Shown: in pieces, positions 44,595-53,605 of the stretch | Layout: every line of letters begins with the position of its first letter | Numbering within the stretch: the stretch's first letter is position 1 | NCBI GenBank assembly: GCA_965243635.1 | Contig: OZ251574.1 | Coordinates: 3,348,001-3,412,000, forward strand | Length of the DNA: 64,000 nucleotides | Source: Rs1 sp000416275 | GTDB lineage: Bacteria; Pseudomonadota; Gammaproteobacteria; Pseudomonadales; Balneatricaceae | Direction of reading: 5' to 3' | The notes under the pieces: model-generated | Told to the model about the DNA's origin: nothing | Databases searched by the model: none | Seen by the model: the letters and a program-made list of their open reading frames with translations, nothing else | Made by a program: the position numbers and the translations under genes

Positions 44595-45494
44595 ATGTTA
44601 CGTTTACCTCCGCTCAACACCTTACGCAGTTTTGAAGCGGCCGCACGCACCGGAAGCTTCGCTCAAGCCGCTGCAGAGCTCGCCGTGACAGCCTCTGCAA
44701 TCAGCCATCAAATCAAGAACTTAGAAAGTTACCTGGGAGTAGAGCTATTTAAACGAGTTAAACGCAAAGCCGAACTTACCGACAGTGGTGAAAAATACTT
44801 GTCATCGATCCAAGCGGCTCTGCACGATATTGCCGAGGCAACCGAAGTGCTAAAATCACGATCTAAGGCCCACACCATTACTATTAGTATGACTCCACAC
44901 TTTTTGACACGCTGGATGATGCCTCGCTTGGGAAAATTCCAAACACTCTACCCCGATATAGAATTACAAATTAATGCATCAATGGGTTTAATTGATTTTG
45001 ATACCAGCAGCACAGATATGGCTATTTATTTTGGGGATGGGGACTGGCCAGAGATACAAGTACATTTTTTAAAAGATATTTTCTTAGTTCCAATCTGCAG
45101 CCCAAGTATTATCACCAAAGACAAACCTCTCTCTAAACCTGAGCACATTCGCTTTCATCCACTCATCCACGTTAGCAAACGACTTTCAGAGTGGAGCCAA
45201 TGGCTGGCATTAGCTGGAGTGAAGTTTCAAGAGCGCAGGCAGGGACTGCAGTTATCGAATAGCATGTTAACCAATGCTGCTGCCGCTGAAAATCTGGGAA
45301 TATCCCTAGGGGATACCACCTTACTTGGACCTGAAATAGAGTCGGGGAAGTTAATTATCCCCTTTGACCTGCCTTTAAATATTCACCGCTCATTTTATTT
45401 AGTCTATCAAAAAGATCGACCTTTAAGTCACAGTATGGCAGTTTTCAAACAGTGGGTTATGAAGGAGATGGATACCAAGTTAGTCGGCCTTTAA
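44595..45494 (+). CDS. LysR-family transcriptional regulator (GcvA-like)
   Basis: The 299-residue protein starts MLRLPPLNTLRSFEAAARTG with the HTH FAQAAAELAVTASAISHQIKNLESYLGVELFKR (residues about 8-60) and a periplasmic-binding-type effector domain from about 90. This start and the HTH pattern are those of the GcvA/AmpR branch. Its targets are not known; the divergent small gene is the nearest candidate. It converges with phhB, 10 bp away. Confidence 0.92.
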   Translation: MLRLPPLNTLRSFEAAARTGSFAQAAAELAVTASAISHQIKNLESYLGVELFKRVKRKAELTDSGEKYLSSIQAALHDIAEATEVLKSRSKAHTITISMTPHFLTRWMMPRLGKFQTLYPDIELQINASMGLIDFDTSSTDMAIYFGDGDWPEIQVHFLKDIFLVPICSPSIITKDKPLSKPEHIRFHPLIHVSKRLSEWSQWLALAGVKFQERRQGLQLSNSMLTNAAAAENLGISLGDTTLLGPEIESGKLIIPFDLPLNIHRSFYLVYQKDRPLSHSMAVFKQWVMKEMDTKLVGL

Positions 45495-45504
45495 TAAAAT
45501 TGTA

Positions 45505-45861
45505 TCAAACATAATCAGCTGCGAAAATTTTTGTTGTTCTAGCCGCTAAGATGAAATCATTAATATGTAAGCCATTCAATGTGTGAGTCCACCAAGCGAC
45601 CGAGACCTGACCATACTCCAAAAGAATTTGCGGGTGATGGCCTTCAGACTCCGCTAATTCAGCGATAACATTAGTGAATTTTAGCGCCTGTGCATATTTT
45701 CTGATCTTAAATACCCTAGTTAATTTTTCTTCCTCTTCTTCTACTTCTACTGCTAAATCCCAGTCTGGCACCTGATAAAGCAAAGAAATAATCTCTGATG
45801 GGCAGAGCAATTTGGCTTTACCAGCGCACTCCTCACAATCCAGTTGAGTTAGTTCATCCAT
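45505..45861 (-). CDS. phhB: Pterin-4a-carbinolamine dehydratase
   Basis: The enzyme regenerates the tetrahydropterin cofactor used by phenylalanine hydroxylase. The 118-residue protein has IRKYAQALKFTNVIAELAESEGHHPQILLEYGQVSVAWWTHTLNGLHINDFILAART, with the conserved EGHHP and WTH catalytic residues. The N-terminal region has Cys-Cys spaced like CEECAGK and an acidic EVEEEEEK stretch. No phhA is in the window. Confidence 0.94.
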   Translation of the reverse strand: MDELTQLDCEECAGKAKLLCPSEIISLLYQVPDWDLAVEVEEEEEKLTRVFKIRKYAQALKFTNVIAELAESEGHHPQILLEYGQVSVAWWTHTLNGLHINDFILAARTTKIFAADYV

Positions 45862-46217
45862 AATTATCCCTTCTTTATTACCAATTTCAACGACTCTTGG
45901 CTCATTAAACCAACCTAGAGCTTAATTTCATAGTACATTACTTCACCAGCAGGTGATCCGCTTTATAAAGAAAAATTATCTTAGATCAATAAAAATATAA
46001 TAAATTTTTGCGGTGTTCGCAACATAGACATAAGTCACCATATTTTACAAGGACTTCATTTAAGACATTGATATAATTATATTTTATATTTCTACTGTTT
46101 TTTTATGATGTCCGCTAACTCGCATTTCATACCAGCAAGGTCTTCAAATAAGGAGCCTAAAGCTAATATGGAATAGGATAATTGGTGGGAGGTGCTTCTT
46201 GATTTTACAGACTTTTA
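45862..46217. other. Gene-free interval upstream of phhB
   Basis: No gene. It is A+T-rich, holds the phhB promoter region and runs into a family 1 repeat at 46218. Confidence 0.5.
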
Positions 46218-46377
46218 CCTGAATCTGTGGCTTCAAAGTGAATACAGAGTGCAAGATATTGGTTTTACAGTGGAACTGAAAAATCTTAACTGCACCCGTA
46301 GGTTCAGTGGCTATTTTCCTAACCGCTGTAGAATTAAGAGCCTGCGCTATGTGGCACTGCGCAGTCACTGATTCTGG
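46218..46377 (+). repeat. MITE-like element, family 1, copy G
   Basis: This 160-bp copy begins CCTGAATCTGTGGCTTCA and ends with the complement of CCAGAATCAGTGACTGCG, lacking the middle segment. No clear target duplication. It ends 2 bp from the tauE-type gene's stop codon. Confidence 0.82.
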
Positions 46378-46379
46378 TA

Positions 46380-47102
46380 TCAGCCAATCATCAATTTAAG
46401 CGCCGCAATACTCGCCATAATTCTAATCAACCACTTAAACTGGGTCAGCTGCAATTTACCCAGTAGCCAATAACCTAGAAACGCGCCGATAACTAGACCC
46501 GGCACGGCCTGCAAACTTATCAGAGCAGTCTCATACGTCAGTAATCCCATGCTCAGCAAAATTGGGATTTTACAAATATTGATCAACATAAAGGCCCAGC
46601 TGCGGGTACTCACATAAGCCTGTTTAGTTAGTTTTTGCTCGAGAAAATAAATACTAAACAGCGGCCCAGCGGCATTCGAAATCATACTCACCACCCCACC
46701 TAAAAAACCGATTAGCATGGCACTCATCGGGTGGCGTAAAACATTAGAGTCTAAGCGATCTAAAACAAAACCCAGTACTAACATCCCCAGGATGATAGTG
46801 GCTAGCATCCAGCTAAACTGCTTGGCATCTAAATGCGATAAGAACCAACTACCGATTAAAATACCGGCAAAACACAGCGGTAACAACTTGGCCAACAGAC
46901 GCCAATTAATGTTTTTACGATAGCTGCTAATCGCTAGTAGATCAGTAATCAGGTACATCGGGATAATAATTCCCAGCGCCTGAGGACCGGGAAAAACTAT
47001 CATGATCACCGGTAAAATAAGCAACCCCATACCACCCACTGAAAACTTAGAAAAACCTGTAATCAATCCTGCACTTAAAAGAACCAATAGTTCAATGGAC
47101 AT
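46380..47102 (-). CDS. TauE/SafE-family membrane permease
   Basis: A protein of about 240 residues with about eight membrane segments and the TauE/SafE (DUF81) duplicated pattern: GLITGFSKFSVGGMGLLILPVIM, then FLGGVVSMISNAAGPLFSIYFLEQKL, the second glycine-rich helix. The family exports sulfite, sulfonates or related organic anions. The ATG at 47102 has GAGAAG upstream; an ATG at 47117 would add five residues. A 19-bp palindrome lies upstream (47156-47174). Confidence 0.87.
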   Translation of the reverse strand: MSIELLVLLSAGLITGFSKFSVGGMGLLILPVIMIVFPGPQALGIIIPMYLITDLLAISSYRKNINWRLLAKLLPLCFAGILIGSWFLSHLDAKQFSWMLATIILGMLVLGFVLDRLDSNVLRHPMSAMLIGFLGGVVSMISNAAGPLFSIYFLEQKLTKQAYVSTRSWAFMLINICKIPILLSMGLLTYETALISLQAVPGLVIGAFLGYWLLGKLQLTQFKWLIRIMASIAALKLMIG

Positions 47103-47155
47103 AACTTTACTTCTCATTAAATAGTTAGTCTGAGTTTAACTCTAATTTCAATAGT

Positions 47156-47174
47156 AAGATAATTGCATTATCTT
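47156..47174. promoter_or_regulatory. Perfect 19-bp palindrome upstream of the TauE-type gene
   Basis: AAGATAAT and ATTATCTT flank TGC. It lies 54 bp before the chosen start codon of the permease, a typical operator position; the regulator is unknown. The GATAAT/ATTATC arms recall Fur half-sites, but the spacing is shorter than the Fur consensus. Confidence 0.55.
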
Positions 47175-47551
47175 TAACTAATGAATGTTTTTATCTATCT
47201 TGTTTGAATATTTATAGCAATTATTAACACTTAGAATCCTGTTGAATTTTAATCATCGCAGCGAAAAAATGTGATTTTCGACAGATTTCTGCTCTTTTTG
47301 AGAGCGAATAGCTAGAAACTTAACGATAAAGTGCGAAAAACATGACCAAGTACTTATTTTTCAGAATAGATTGGCGTTAAGCAAGCCCGACGAATTCCTT
47401 ACCTCACAGCTAGATATGCACCGCTAAATCAAGACCTTATTCAGCTTGGCAATGGACATGGATATGCTAGGCTTACGCTTTGATAGACAAACCGAATATC
47501 GGCAAAATTCATTTAAGACCGTCCAACATTGATAGCTATAAAATTAACGTT

Positions 47552-47567
47552 AATAAGAATAGTTATT
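47552..47567. promoter_or_regulatory. Weak Fur-like site upstream of the DUF4856 gene
   Basis: AATAAGAATAGTTATT has inverted arms AATAA/TTATT and weak resemblance to a Fur site. A family 1 repeat now lies between it and the DUF4856 gene, so whether it acts on that gene is uncertain. Otherwise the 47175-47619 stretch shows no gene or other element. Confidence 0.3.
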
Positions 47568-47619
47568 GTTTGCAATATCCTCCTGATTATTATAAATTAT
47601 TCTCCGCTTTTAATTTTAT

Positions 47620-47779
47620 CCTGAATCCGTGACTTCAAAGCGAATACAGAGTGTAAGATATTGGTTTTACAGTGGAATTGAAATATCTTAGCTGCACCCA
47701 TAGGTTCAGCGGGTATTTTTCTAACCGCTGTAGAATCAAGAGCTTGCGCTATGTGGTGCAGTGAAGTCACCGATTCAGG
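47620..47779 (+). repeat. MITE-like element, family 1, copy H
   Basis: This 160-bp copy has ends CCTGAATCCGTGACTTCA and the complement of CCTGAATCGGTGACTTCA, with a perfect 5-bp direct repeat TTTAT on both sides (47615-47619 and 47780-47784). It ends 46 bp before the DUF4856 start codon, inside its promoter region. Part of the interior is deleted, as in copy G. Confidence 0.9.
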
Positions 47780-47825
47780 TTTATAAAAACTCTCTGAACT
47801 AAATACTATCTTAAGGTCGATTATT

Positions 47826-49235
47826 GTGAAACTAAACAAACTATTTACTGCAGTCGCACTGGCTTCTGTCGCAACGCTGTCTATTCAAGCTTCTGCCGCG
47901 CCTATATATGCAGACTTTCCTGTCACTGTTAAAGACTATCAAGGGGACAAAAACACTTCCGTTTCTTACGGCGGACAAATGGCGCGTCACGTTTTACATA
48001 ATTCCTTAAAGAAGCTAAGCGCAACAGGCAATGGCTCAGCAAACCCAGAGCTATTAGCACAGATGCAATCTTACTTTGCCAACAAGGACGAAAACCGCAC
48101 TATTATAGATCCAGTTAGCAAAGAAGGTTTTGCCATTGCTGAAACAAATGTAGATCAACTATCTAAAGGCAAAAACTTAGCTGGAAAAGCATACAAAGGT
48201 TTAGTACCAGGCTGGCCTGGAAATATGACCGCCGCTGAAGTTCTAAATTTTATGATCGAAAAAGCTGCAATCGCTGACCAGGGCTTCGATTATAGCAATG
48301 GCATGGATTACCCACAGTTAATTTCAAAGTTCACTATGGGTGCGGTTTTTTACAATCAAGCCGTTGATTCATACTTAGACGAAAAACTAGCTGCCGATTC
48401 AAAACCTAACGATAAGCCCTACAAGAAAGGCGCGGCTTATACCGGTAAAGAACACGTATGGGATGAGGCCTTTGGTTATTTTGGGACTCCGGCAAATACC
48501 TTGAACATTGATGCGGCTACCGTTCATGCTATTGGTAAAGGCAAGCCCGAGGCTTTCACTAAAGCTGACAGCAACGGCAATGGTAAAATCGATCTAAGCA
48601 CTGAAATGACTTATGCTCATGCATCTTATGCTGCGAGCGCTGACAAAGGTGGCAAGACTAATTATTTGCATACCATTACTCAAGCATTTGTCGATGGCCG
48701 TCTATTGATAACTGCCGCTAAAGGCGAAAAATTGACTGACCAGCAGCGCAGCCAATTAATTGCATACGCAGATATCATCAAAACCAATTGGGAATTAGTC
48801 ATTGCTGAAGCAACCTTCAAATATGCAGGTAGCGTTTATTCTGACGTGCTTAAATTACAAGCCGGCATTGAGAAAAACGAAGATGTTAAGCCACTCTTTA
48901 AAAAGTACATTCACCACTGGGGCGAACTGAAAGGCTTCTCTATGTCTTTACAAACCAGTGGTAAAGACTTAGGTGGTTTTGCCGTCTCTCTGAACAGACT
49001 AATCGGCTACAGCCCGGTACTCGTTGGCAACACTCAAGTAACGGGTATTGATGCTGAAGGCAATTACCAACAGTCAAGCTCTATCTCGCTAATGCAGTAC
49101 GCTCTGCATATGCTTAAAGTACAAAACCTTCTTGCCGATAAATACGCACTGAAAGCACGTAACAAAGATCAATTAGCTAACTTAAGCAAGCTGGCAGCTA
49201 AATTAGGTGCTGGTAAAAGCACAGAAAATGATTAA
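47826..49235 (+). CDS. Exported DUF4856 protein
   Basis: The 469-residue protein has a signal peptide (MKLNKLFTAVALASVATLSI, cleavage near ASA-AP) and a DUF4856 domain over most of its length (VSYGGQMARHVLHNSLKKL, GFDYSNGMDYPQLISKFTMGAVFYNQAVDSYLDE, HVWDEAFGYFG). Residues 248-260 (DSNGNGKIDLSTE) resemble a calcium-binding EF-hand or dockerin loop. The function is unknown. Placement two genes before fbpABC hints at an iron connection, an inference only. The start is GTG with AAGG about 10 nt upstream. It is bracketed by a family 1 element upstream and a family 2 element downstream. Confidence 0.82.
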   Translation: MKLNKLFTAVALASVATLSIQASAAPIYADFPVTVKDYQGDKNTSVSYGGQMARHVLHNSLKKLSATGNGSANPELLAQMQSYFANKDENRTIIDPVSKEGFAIAETNVDQLSKGKNLAGKAYKGLVPGWPGNMTAAEVLNFMIEKAAIADQGFDYSNGMDYPQLISKFTMGAVFYNQAVDSYLDEKLAADSKPNDKPYKKGAAYTGKEHVWDEAFGYFGTPANTLNIDAATVHAIGKGKPEAFTKADSNGNGKIDLSTEMTYAHASYAASADKGGKTNYLHTITQAFVDGRLLITAAKGEKLTDQQRSQLIAYADIIKTNWELVIAEATFKYAGSVYSDVLKLQAGIEKNEDVKPLFKKYIHHWGELKGFSMSLQTSGKDLGGFAVSLNRLIGYSPVLVGNTQVTGIDAEGNYQQSSSISLMQYALHMLKVQNLLADKYALKARNKDQLANLSKLAAKLGAGKSTEND

Positions 49236-49258
49236 TTGCTACTCGTGATTCAATAGTA

Positions 49259-49459
49259 GAGAGCTCTGCATAACGTTGCGAGCGTAGGTACGACAAGACA
49301 AAAATCGGCGAGATAGCGGAGTCAGTGTGCCCCTCACTTTGGCTACAGTGTGCTCTCCTTTACGGGCATTACTGCTGTAAATGAGCATGTTGAGCCGGTT
49401 TAACGCCGTATTACCGAGCGCAGTTATCATACCCTCTGGGTAAGTTATGCTGAGGTCTC
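49259..49459 (+). repeat. MITE-like element, family 2, copy 4
   Basis: This 201-bp copy begins GAGAGCTCTGCATAACGTTG and ends with the complement of GAGACCTCAGCATAAC. Flanking pentamers TAGTA/TAGTT match at four positions. With copy 5 it shares the extra blocks CTACAGTGTGC-like and ATCATACCCTCTGGGTAAG absent from copy 2. It starts 23 bp after the DUF4856 stop. Confidence 0.88.
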
Positions 49460-49547
49460 TAGTTATACCTATTGAATCAAGTAGAGCTGACCATCGATTT
49501 AAACCGCCAGCTCTGCCTACTCCCTTAAACAATACTTGCCAATTACC

Positions 49548-50540
49548 ATGAACGAGTTTTTCAGCAGTTACTGGACTGATATCAGCCAATTTTTTAGCAA
49601 CTCCCAACAGCGACTGTTTTGGGGTTACCTACTGTGCGCCTTTTTCATCGCCTTGCTCTGGTCAATTAAAAATCGCCGCACCAATTTAACTAAAAATCTC
49701 ACTCAAGCATTTGGCTTGAAACACATATTAACTAGATCTTGTCTCGCAGATCTACAGCTAATCATCATCAACAAAGCCATTTTTTTAGTACTGCTACCGA
49801 TACTCATCACCAAATTAGCCATTGCCACCAGCATATTTGAATTATTACACTATCGCTTTAGCCCACCAGGCCAACTAGAATCCACTATACCTACATGGCT
49901 GGTCATCAGTATTTTTACGCTATTTGTCTTCTTATTGGACGATTTTGCACGCTTTTACTTACACAAAAAAATGCACCAGATACCTTGGCTCTGGGAGTTT
50001 CACAAAACCCACCACAGCGCAACTTCCCTCACCCCTTTAACAGTGCTGAGAACCCACCCTGTGGAAGCGCTTATATTCGCCATTAGAAGCGCAGTGGTAC
50101 AGGGCACCAGCATTGGTGTTTTTGTGTATTTCTTCGCCGATCAAGTAGACCTGTTCACGGTATTAAAAGTTAATATTTTTATTTTCTTATTCAATGTTGC
50201 CGGTGCTAATTTACGCCATAGCCATATTAGTTTCAGATATTGGCGCTGGCTTGAGAGCATCCTAATATCACCTGCCCAGCATCAAATTCACCATTCCACC
50301 CGCCCGATCCACTTTAATAAAAATTATGGGGCGATGCTGGCGCTTTGGGACAAATGGGCAAAAACTTTGCATTATTCATCATCGCAACCTGTAGATTTTG
50401 GCTTGCACACCAACCAGCAAAAAAAGCAACACGGCTTGTACTGCCTATACATTAGCGCCTTTGTAGCTATCTACAAATCTTGTATTCGCAGCGTGCAAAA
50501 AATCCGAAAAAAAGTTCAAAAATCAGAATTTTTCTCATAA
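49548..50540 (+). CDS. Sterol desaturase/fatty acid hydroxylase family membrane protein
   Basis: A membrane protein of about 330 residues with several hydrophobic helices and the full histidine set of the diiron hydroxylase superfamily: LHKKMHQ, FHKTHHS, RHSHI and AQHQIHHST. Members use O2 to hydroxylate or desaturate sterols, fatty acids or carotenoids; the substrate is unknown. The ATG at 49548 is chosen over a TTG at 49536; no good ribosome-binding site is seen for either. A highly basic tail (KIRKKVQKSEFFS) follows the domain. Confidence 0.88.
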   Translation: MNEFFSSYWTDISQFFSNSQQRLFWGYLLCAFFIALLWSIKNRRTNLTKNLTQAFGLKHILTRSCLADLQLIIINKAIFLVLLPILITKLAIATSIFELLHYRFSPPGQLESTIPTWLVISIFTLFVFLLDDFARFYLHKKMHQIPWLWEFHKTHHSATSLTPLTVLRTHPVEALIFAIRSAVVQGTSIGVFVYFFADQVDLFTVLKVNIFIFLFNVAGANLRHSHISFRYWRWLESILISPAQHQIHHSTRPIHFNKNYGAMLALWDKWAKTLHYSSSQPVDFGLHTNQQKKQHGLYCLYISAFVAIYKSCIRSVQKIRKKVQKSEFFS

Positions 50541-50570
50541 TTCATTCTATAATCTGAGCGAAATCATATA

Positions 50571-50589
50571 AATAATAACAATTATCATT
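50571..50589. promoter_or_regulatory. Candidate Fur box upstream of fbpA
   Basis: AATAATAACAATTATCATT agrees with the 19-bp Fur consensus at about 13 positions, and a second overlapping near-match extends to about 50605 (TAATGATATC). It lies about 250 bp before fbpA and 30 bp after the preceding gene. Iron control of fbpABC through Fur is the rule in proteobacteria; the fit is good but not proven. Confidence 0.55.
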
Positions 50590-50835
50590 TATACTAATGA
50601 TATCTTTTTAATCTATTATTTTCGCTATTAAGTGCACCAATGAACCACAGACTTCAAATAGGATAGCAGGCCTTTAAACTTGATTATCCAGCATTACATA
50701 AAGACTTGTTTTCATCATAGTCGCTGTGCAAAAATTTATCTTACCGCTGTGCTTTGCTGTTAATCACGCGGCAAAAAAAATGCTAGATCAGCCCAAATTG
50801 AAAGGCTAATTTAGTCCTAACCACAAGAGTTTAAT

Positions 50836-51867
50836 ATGCTAATAAAATCTCAAAAAATAATGATTGCCGGCATGGCGATCAGCACCCTTTTAAGCAGTCA
50901 ATATTTAGCCGCCGCCTCTGAAGTAAACGTCTATTCCGCCAGAAAAGAAGCCTTAATTAAGCCTTTATTAGACAAGTTTGAACAGCGCACTGGGATTAAT
51001 GTCAATCTAATTACCGGTAGCGCTGACGCTCTATTACAGCGTTTGAAAATTGAAGGCGACGCCAGCCCTGCGGATGTTTTTATCACTGTCGATGCCGGCA
51101 GATTACAACGCGCTAAGGAAGCGGGCGTTTTGCAACCAATTACCAGTGCCATACTGGAAAAAAATATTCCTCAACACTTACGTGACCAAGATAATTTATG
51201 GTTTGGTTTATCGCAGCGTGCCAGAACCATCTTTTATGCAAAAGCCAAAGTAACCAAGGATCAACTTTCTAGCTATGAGGATCTTGCCAACAGCAAATGG
51301 AAGGGCAGGATCTGCCTGAGAAGCTCGAACAATATTTACAACCAATCACTGGTCTCCTCCATGATTGAAAATATTGGCAGCGAAAAGACTCAAGAGTGGG
51401 CTGACAAAATTGTCGCCAATATAGCCAAGCCACCCTCAGGTGGTGACACTGACCAAATAAGAGCGGTCGCAGCCGGAGTCTGTGATGTAACTATTGCCAA
51501 CACTTATTATTATGGCCGTCTGATGAATAGCGACAAAACCAGCGATAAGGCGCTAGTTGAAAAAGTGGCGCTATTTTGGCCCAACCAACAGGGCCGCGGC
51601 GTTCATATGAACGTCAGTGGCGCCGGCGTCACTAAATCTTCGCGACATAAAGACAACGCCATTAAGCTGATCGAATTTATGTCCTCTGCAGAATCTCAAG
51701 CTTGGTATGCCGCTGTCAACAGTGAGTTTCCGGTATTAAAAAACGCTAAAACGTCAGCGTCACTAAAGAGCTGGGGTAGCTTTAAAGCAGATACTATCCC
51801 CTTAAATAAGCTTGGAGAAAACAATCGAGCAGCGGTGGAACTAATGGACAAAGCTGGCTGGAAATAA
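50836..51867 (+). CDS. fbpA: Iron(III) ABC transporter, periplasmic binding protein
   Basis: FbpA carries ferric iron in the periplasm to the FbpB/C importer. The 343-residue protein has a signal peptide cleaved near LAAA-SEV, then VNVYSARKEALIKPLLDKFEQRTGINVNLITG and the iron-binding tyrosine cluster in IANTYYYGRLM, with GVHMNVSGAGV near the C-terminal lobe. It heads a three-gene operon (63 bp to fbpB, 4 bp from fbpB to fbpC). Confidence 0.94.
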   Translation: MLIKSQKIMIAGMAISTLLSSQYLAAASEVNVYSARKEALIKPLLDKFEQRTGINVNLITGSADALLQRLKIEGDASPADVFITVDAGRLQRAKEAGVLQPITSAILEKNIPQHLRDQDNLWFGLSQRARTIFYAKAKVTKDQLSSYEDLANSKWKGRICLRSSNNIYNQSLVSSMIENIGSEKTQEWADKIVANIAKPPSGGDTDQIRAVAAGVCDVTIANTYYYGRLMNSDKTSDKALVEKVALFWPNQQGRGVHMNVSGAGVTKSSRHKDNAIKLIEFMSSAESQAWYAAVNSEFPVLKNAKTSASLKSWGSFKADTIPLNKLGENNRAAVELMDKAGWK

Positions 51868-51930
51868 ACGCTCTGCACCGGCGCTAAACAGCTCCTTAGC
51901 TGGGACTGTTTAGCAAAAAACCCGCAGCGC

Positions 51931-53601
51931 ATGCTAGGTTTTAGACTATATTTAATGATGAAGATACCTAAATATTTAACCCGCTTTAATTGGCTAAGTA
52001 GCTGCGCGCTTATAACAGCAGTTATTTTGTCTCTCCCGATTCTGGTCGTCGCAAGCTCCATTTTTGATGGCTTTGGCGCTACCTGGACACATCTAGCCAA
52101 CACTGTACTGACTGATTATGTAATCAACTCAACTCTGCTGCTATTAGGTGTTGCAGTGGGCGTGCTTTTGATCGGCATCCCCACCGCGTGGTTTACCAGC
52201 GTTTGTGATTTCACCGGTAAAAAATTACTGACTTGGCTTTTACTGCTGCCACTTGCGGTCCCCGCCTATATTGTCGCTTATACTTATACCGGTCTATTGG
52301 ATTTTGCAGGGCCAGTACAAACCCAAATTAGACAACTGACTGGCCTAAATTACGGCGAGTACTGGTTTTTTGAGATTCGCTCGCTGCCCGGTGCGGTGAT
52401 GATGCTCACTTTAGTCCTCTATCCTTATGTTTACCTACTGGCTAGAGCCGCCTTTCTCGAACAATCGACCAGCGCTTTAGAAGTGTGCCGCACACTTGGC
52501 TACAGTAGAACTCAGGCCTTCTTTAAACTATCGCTACCTATGGCTAGACCCGCGATCATTGCCGGCCTAACACTGGCATTGATGGAAACATTGGCCGATT
52601 ACGGCACCGTGCAATTTTTTGGCGTCAGCACTTTTACCACCGGCATCTTTCGTACTTTTTATGGCCTTGGCGACCCGACGGCTGCTGCACAACTGGCATC
52701 GGTACTGCTTAGTTTTGTGGCTTTTTTGATTATCTTAGAACGTTACTCCAGAAGACTATACCGCTATCATTCAAGTAACGAGTTAAGAGCCATCCCCGCT
52801 CTAATCAAACTTTCAACTAAGCATACTTGCATTGCCTGGATAATCTGCCTACTTCCGATTAGCATCGGCTTCCTCATTCCATCGTCTGTGCTAGCCTATT
52901 GGGCGTTTACCCAGGCGACATTTGAAGCCTCGGCATTCTTCTCTCTCGCATGGAATTCCTTTTATTTAGCGCTGAGTGCAGCCATGATCGCGGTTATTTT
53001 GTCGTTAGTTATGGCCTATGCAAAAAGATTGAAAAACAGCCCGCCGGTAAATAGCGCGGTGACTATTGCCGGTTTAGGCTATGCCCTCCCCGGCACGATC
53101 ATCGCCATCGGCATTATTATCCCACTCGCTTGGCTGGACCATCGATTAATCAATTTTTTTGCCGACTATTTTGATTTTGAAATAGGCCTACTTATGTCCG
53201 GCACTTTATTTGCGCTGCTGTTTGCCTACACGGTCAGATTTTTGGCCGTTTCTATGGGAGCGGTACAAAGCGGGCTGGATAAAATAAAACCTAGCCTCGA
53301 TGACGCCGCAAGATCACTCGGCAACAATAACACCATGGTACTAAAGAATATTCACGCCCCTTTAATGCGCAGCTCACTATTGACCGCACTGTTGATTGTG
53401 TTTGTCGATGTACTTAAAGAGCTACCTGCCACATTAATACTGCGACCGTTTAATTTTAACACCTTGGCGGTACACGCTTATGAGCTTGCATCTGATGAAC
53501 GACTAATTGACGCAGCTCCCGCATCATTAATGATAGTATGTGTTGGCCTACTACCTGTGATCATTCTAAGTAGATCCATATCGAACAAAAGAGAGCACTA
53601 A
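51931..53601 (+). CDS. fbpB: Iron(III) ABC transporter permease (fused two-domain)
   Basis: A permease of about 550 residues with two homologous halves of about six membrane helices each. Both halves have the EAA coupling motif: EVCRTLGYSRTQAFFKLSLPMARPAIIAG and DDAARSLGNNNTMVLKNIHAPLMRSSLLTA. This fused form is typical of FbpB/SfuB. The start is uncertain: ATG at 51931, 51955 or 51958; none has a clear ribosome-binding site. It is translated just after fbpA and 4 bp before fbpC. Confidence 0.93.
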   Translation: MLGFRLYLMMKIPKYLTRFNWLSSCALITAVILSLPILVVASSIFDGFGATWTHLANTVLTDYVINSTLLLLGVAVGVLLIGIPTAWFTSVCDFTGKKLLTWLLLLPLAVPAYIVAYTYTGLLDFAGPVQTQIRQLTGLNYGEYWFFEIRSLPGAVMMLTLVLYPYVYLLARAAFLEQSTSALEVCRTLGYSRTQAFFKLSLPMARPAIIAGLTLALMETLADYGTVQFFGVSTFTTGIFRTFYGLGDPTAAAQLASVLLSFVAFLIILERYSRRLYRYHSSNELRAIPALIKLSTKHTCIAWIICLLPISIGFLIPSSVLAYWAFTQATFEASAFFSLAWNSFYLALSAAMIAVILSLVMAYAKRLKNSPPVNSAVTIAGLGYALPGTIIAIGIIIPLAWLDHRLINFFADYFDFEIGLLMSGTLFALLFAYTVRFLAVSMGAVQSGLDKIKPSLDDAARSLGNNNTMVLKNIHAPLMRSSLLTALLIVFVDVLKELPATLILRPFNFNTLAVHAYELASDERLIDAAPASLMIVCVGLLPVIILSRSISNKREH

Positions 53602-53605
53602 CACG

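Noticed and set aside
1809..47779. Family 1 repeats as a CRISPR array or REP/ERIC elements
   Set aside because: Copies are kilobases apart without regular spacers, have 18-bp terminal inverted repeats with 5-bp target duplications, and do not resemble ERIC or short REP sequences.
49239..49607. 122-codon minus-strand frame after the DUF4856 gene
   Set aside because: It runs across family 2 copy 4 and into the start of the desaturase gene on the other strand; no family features.
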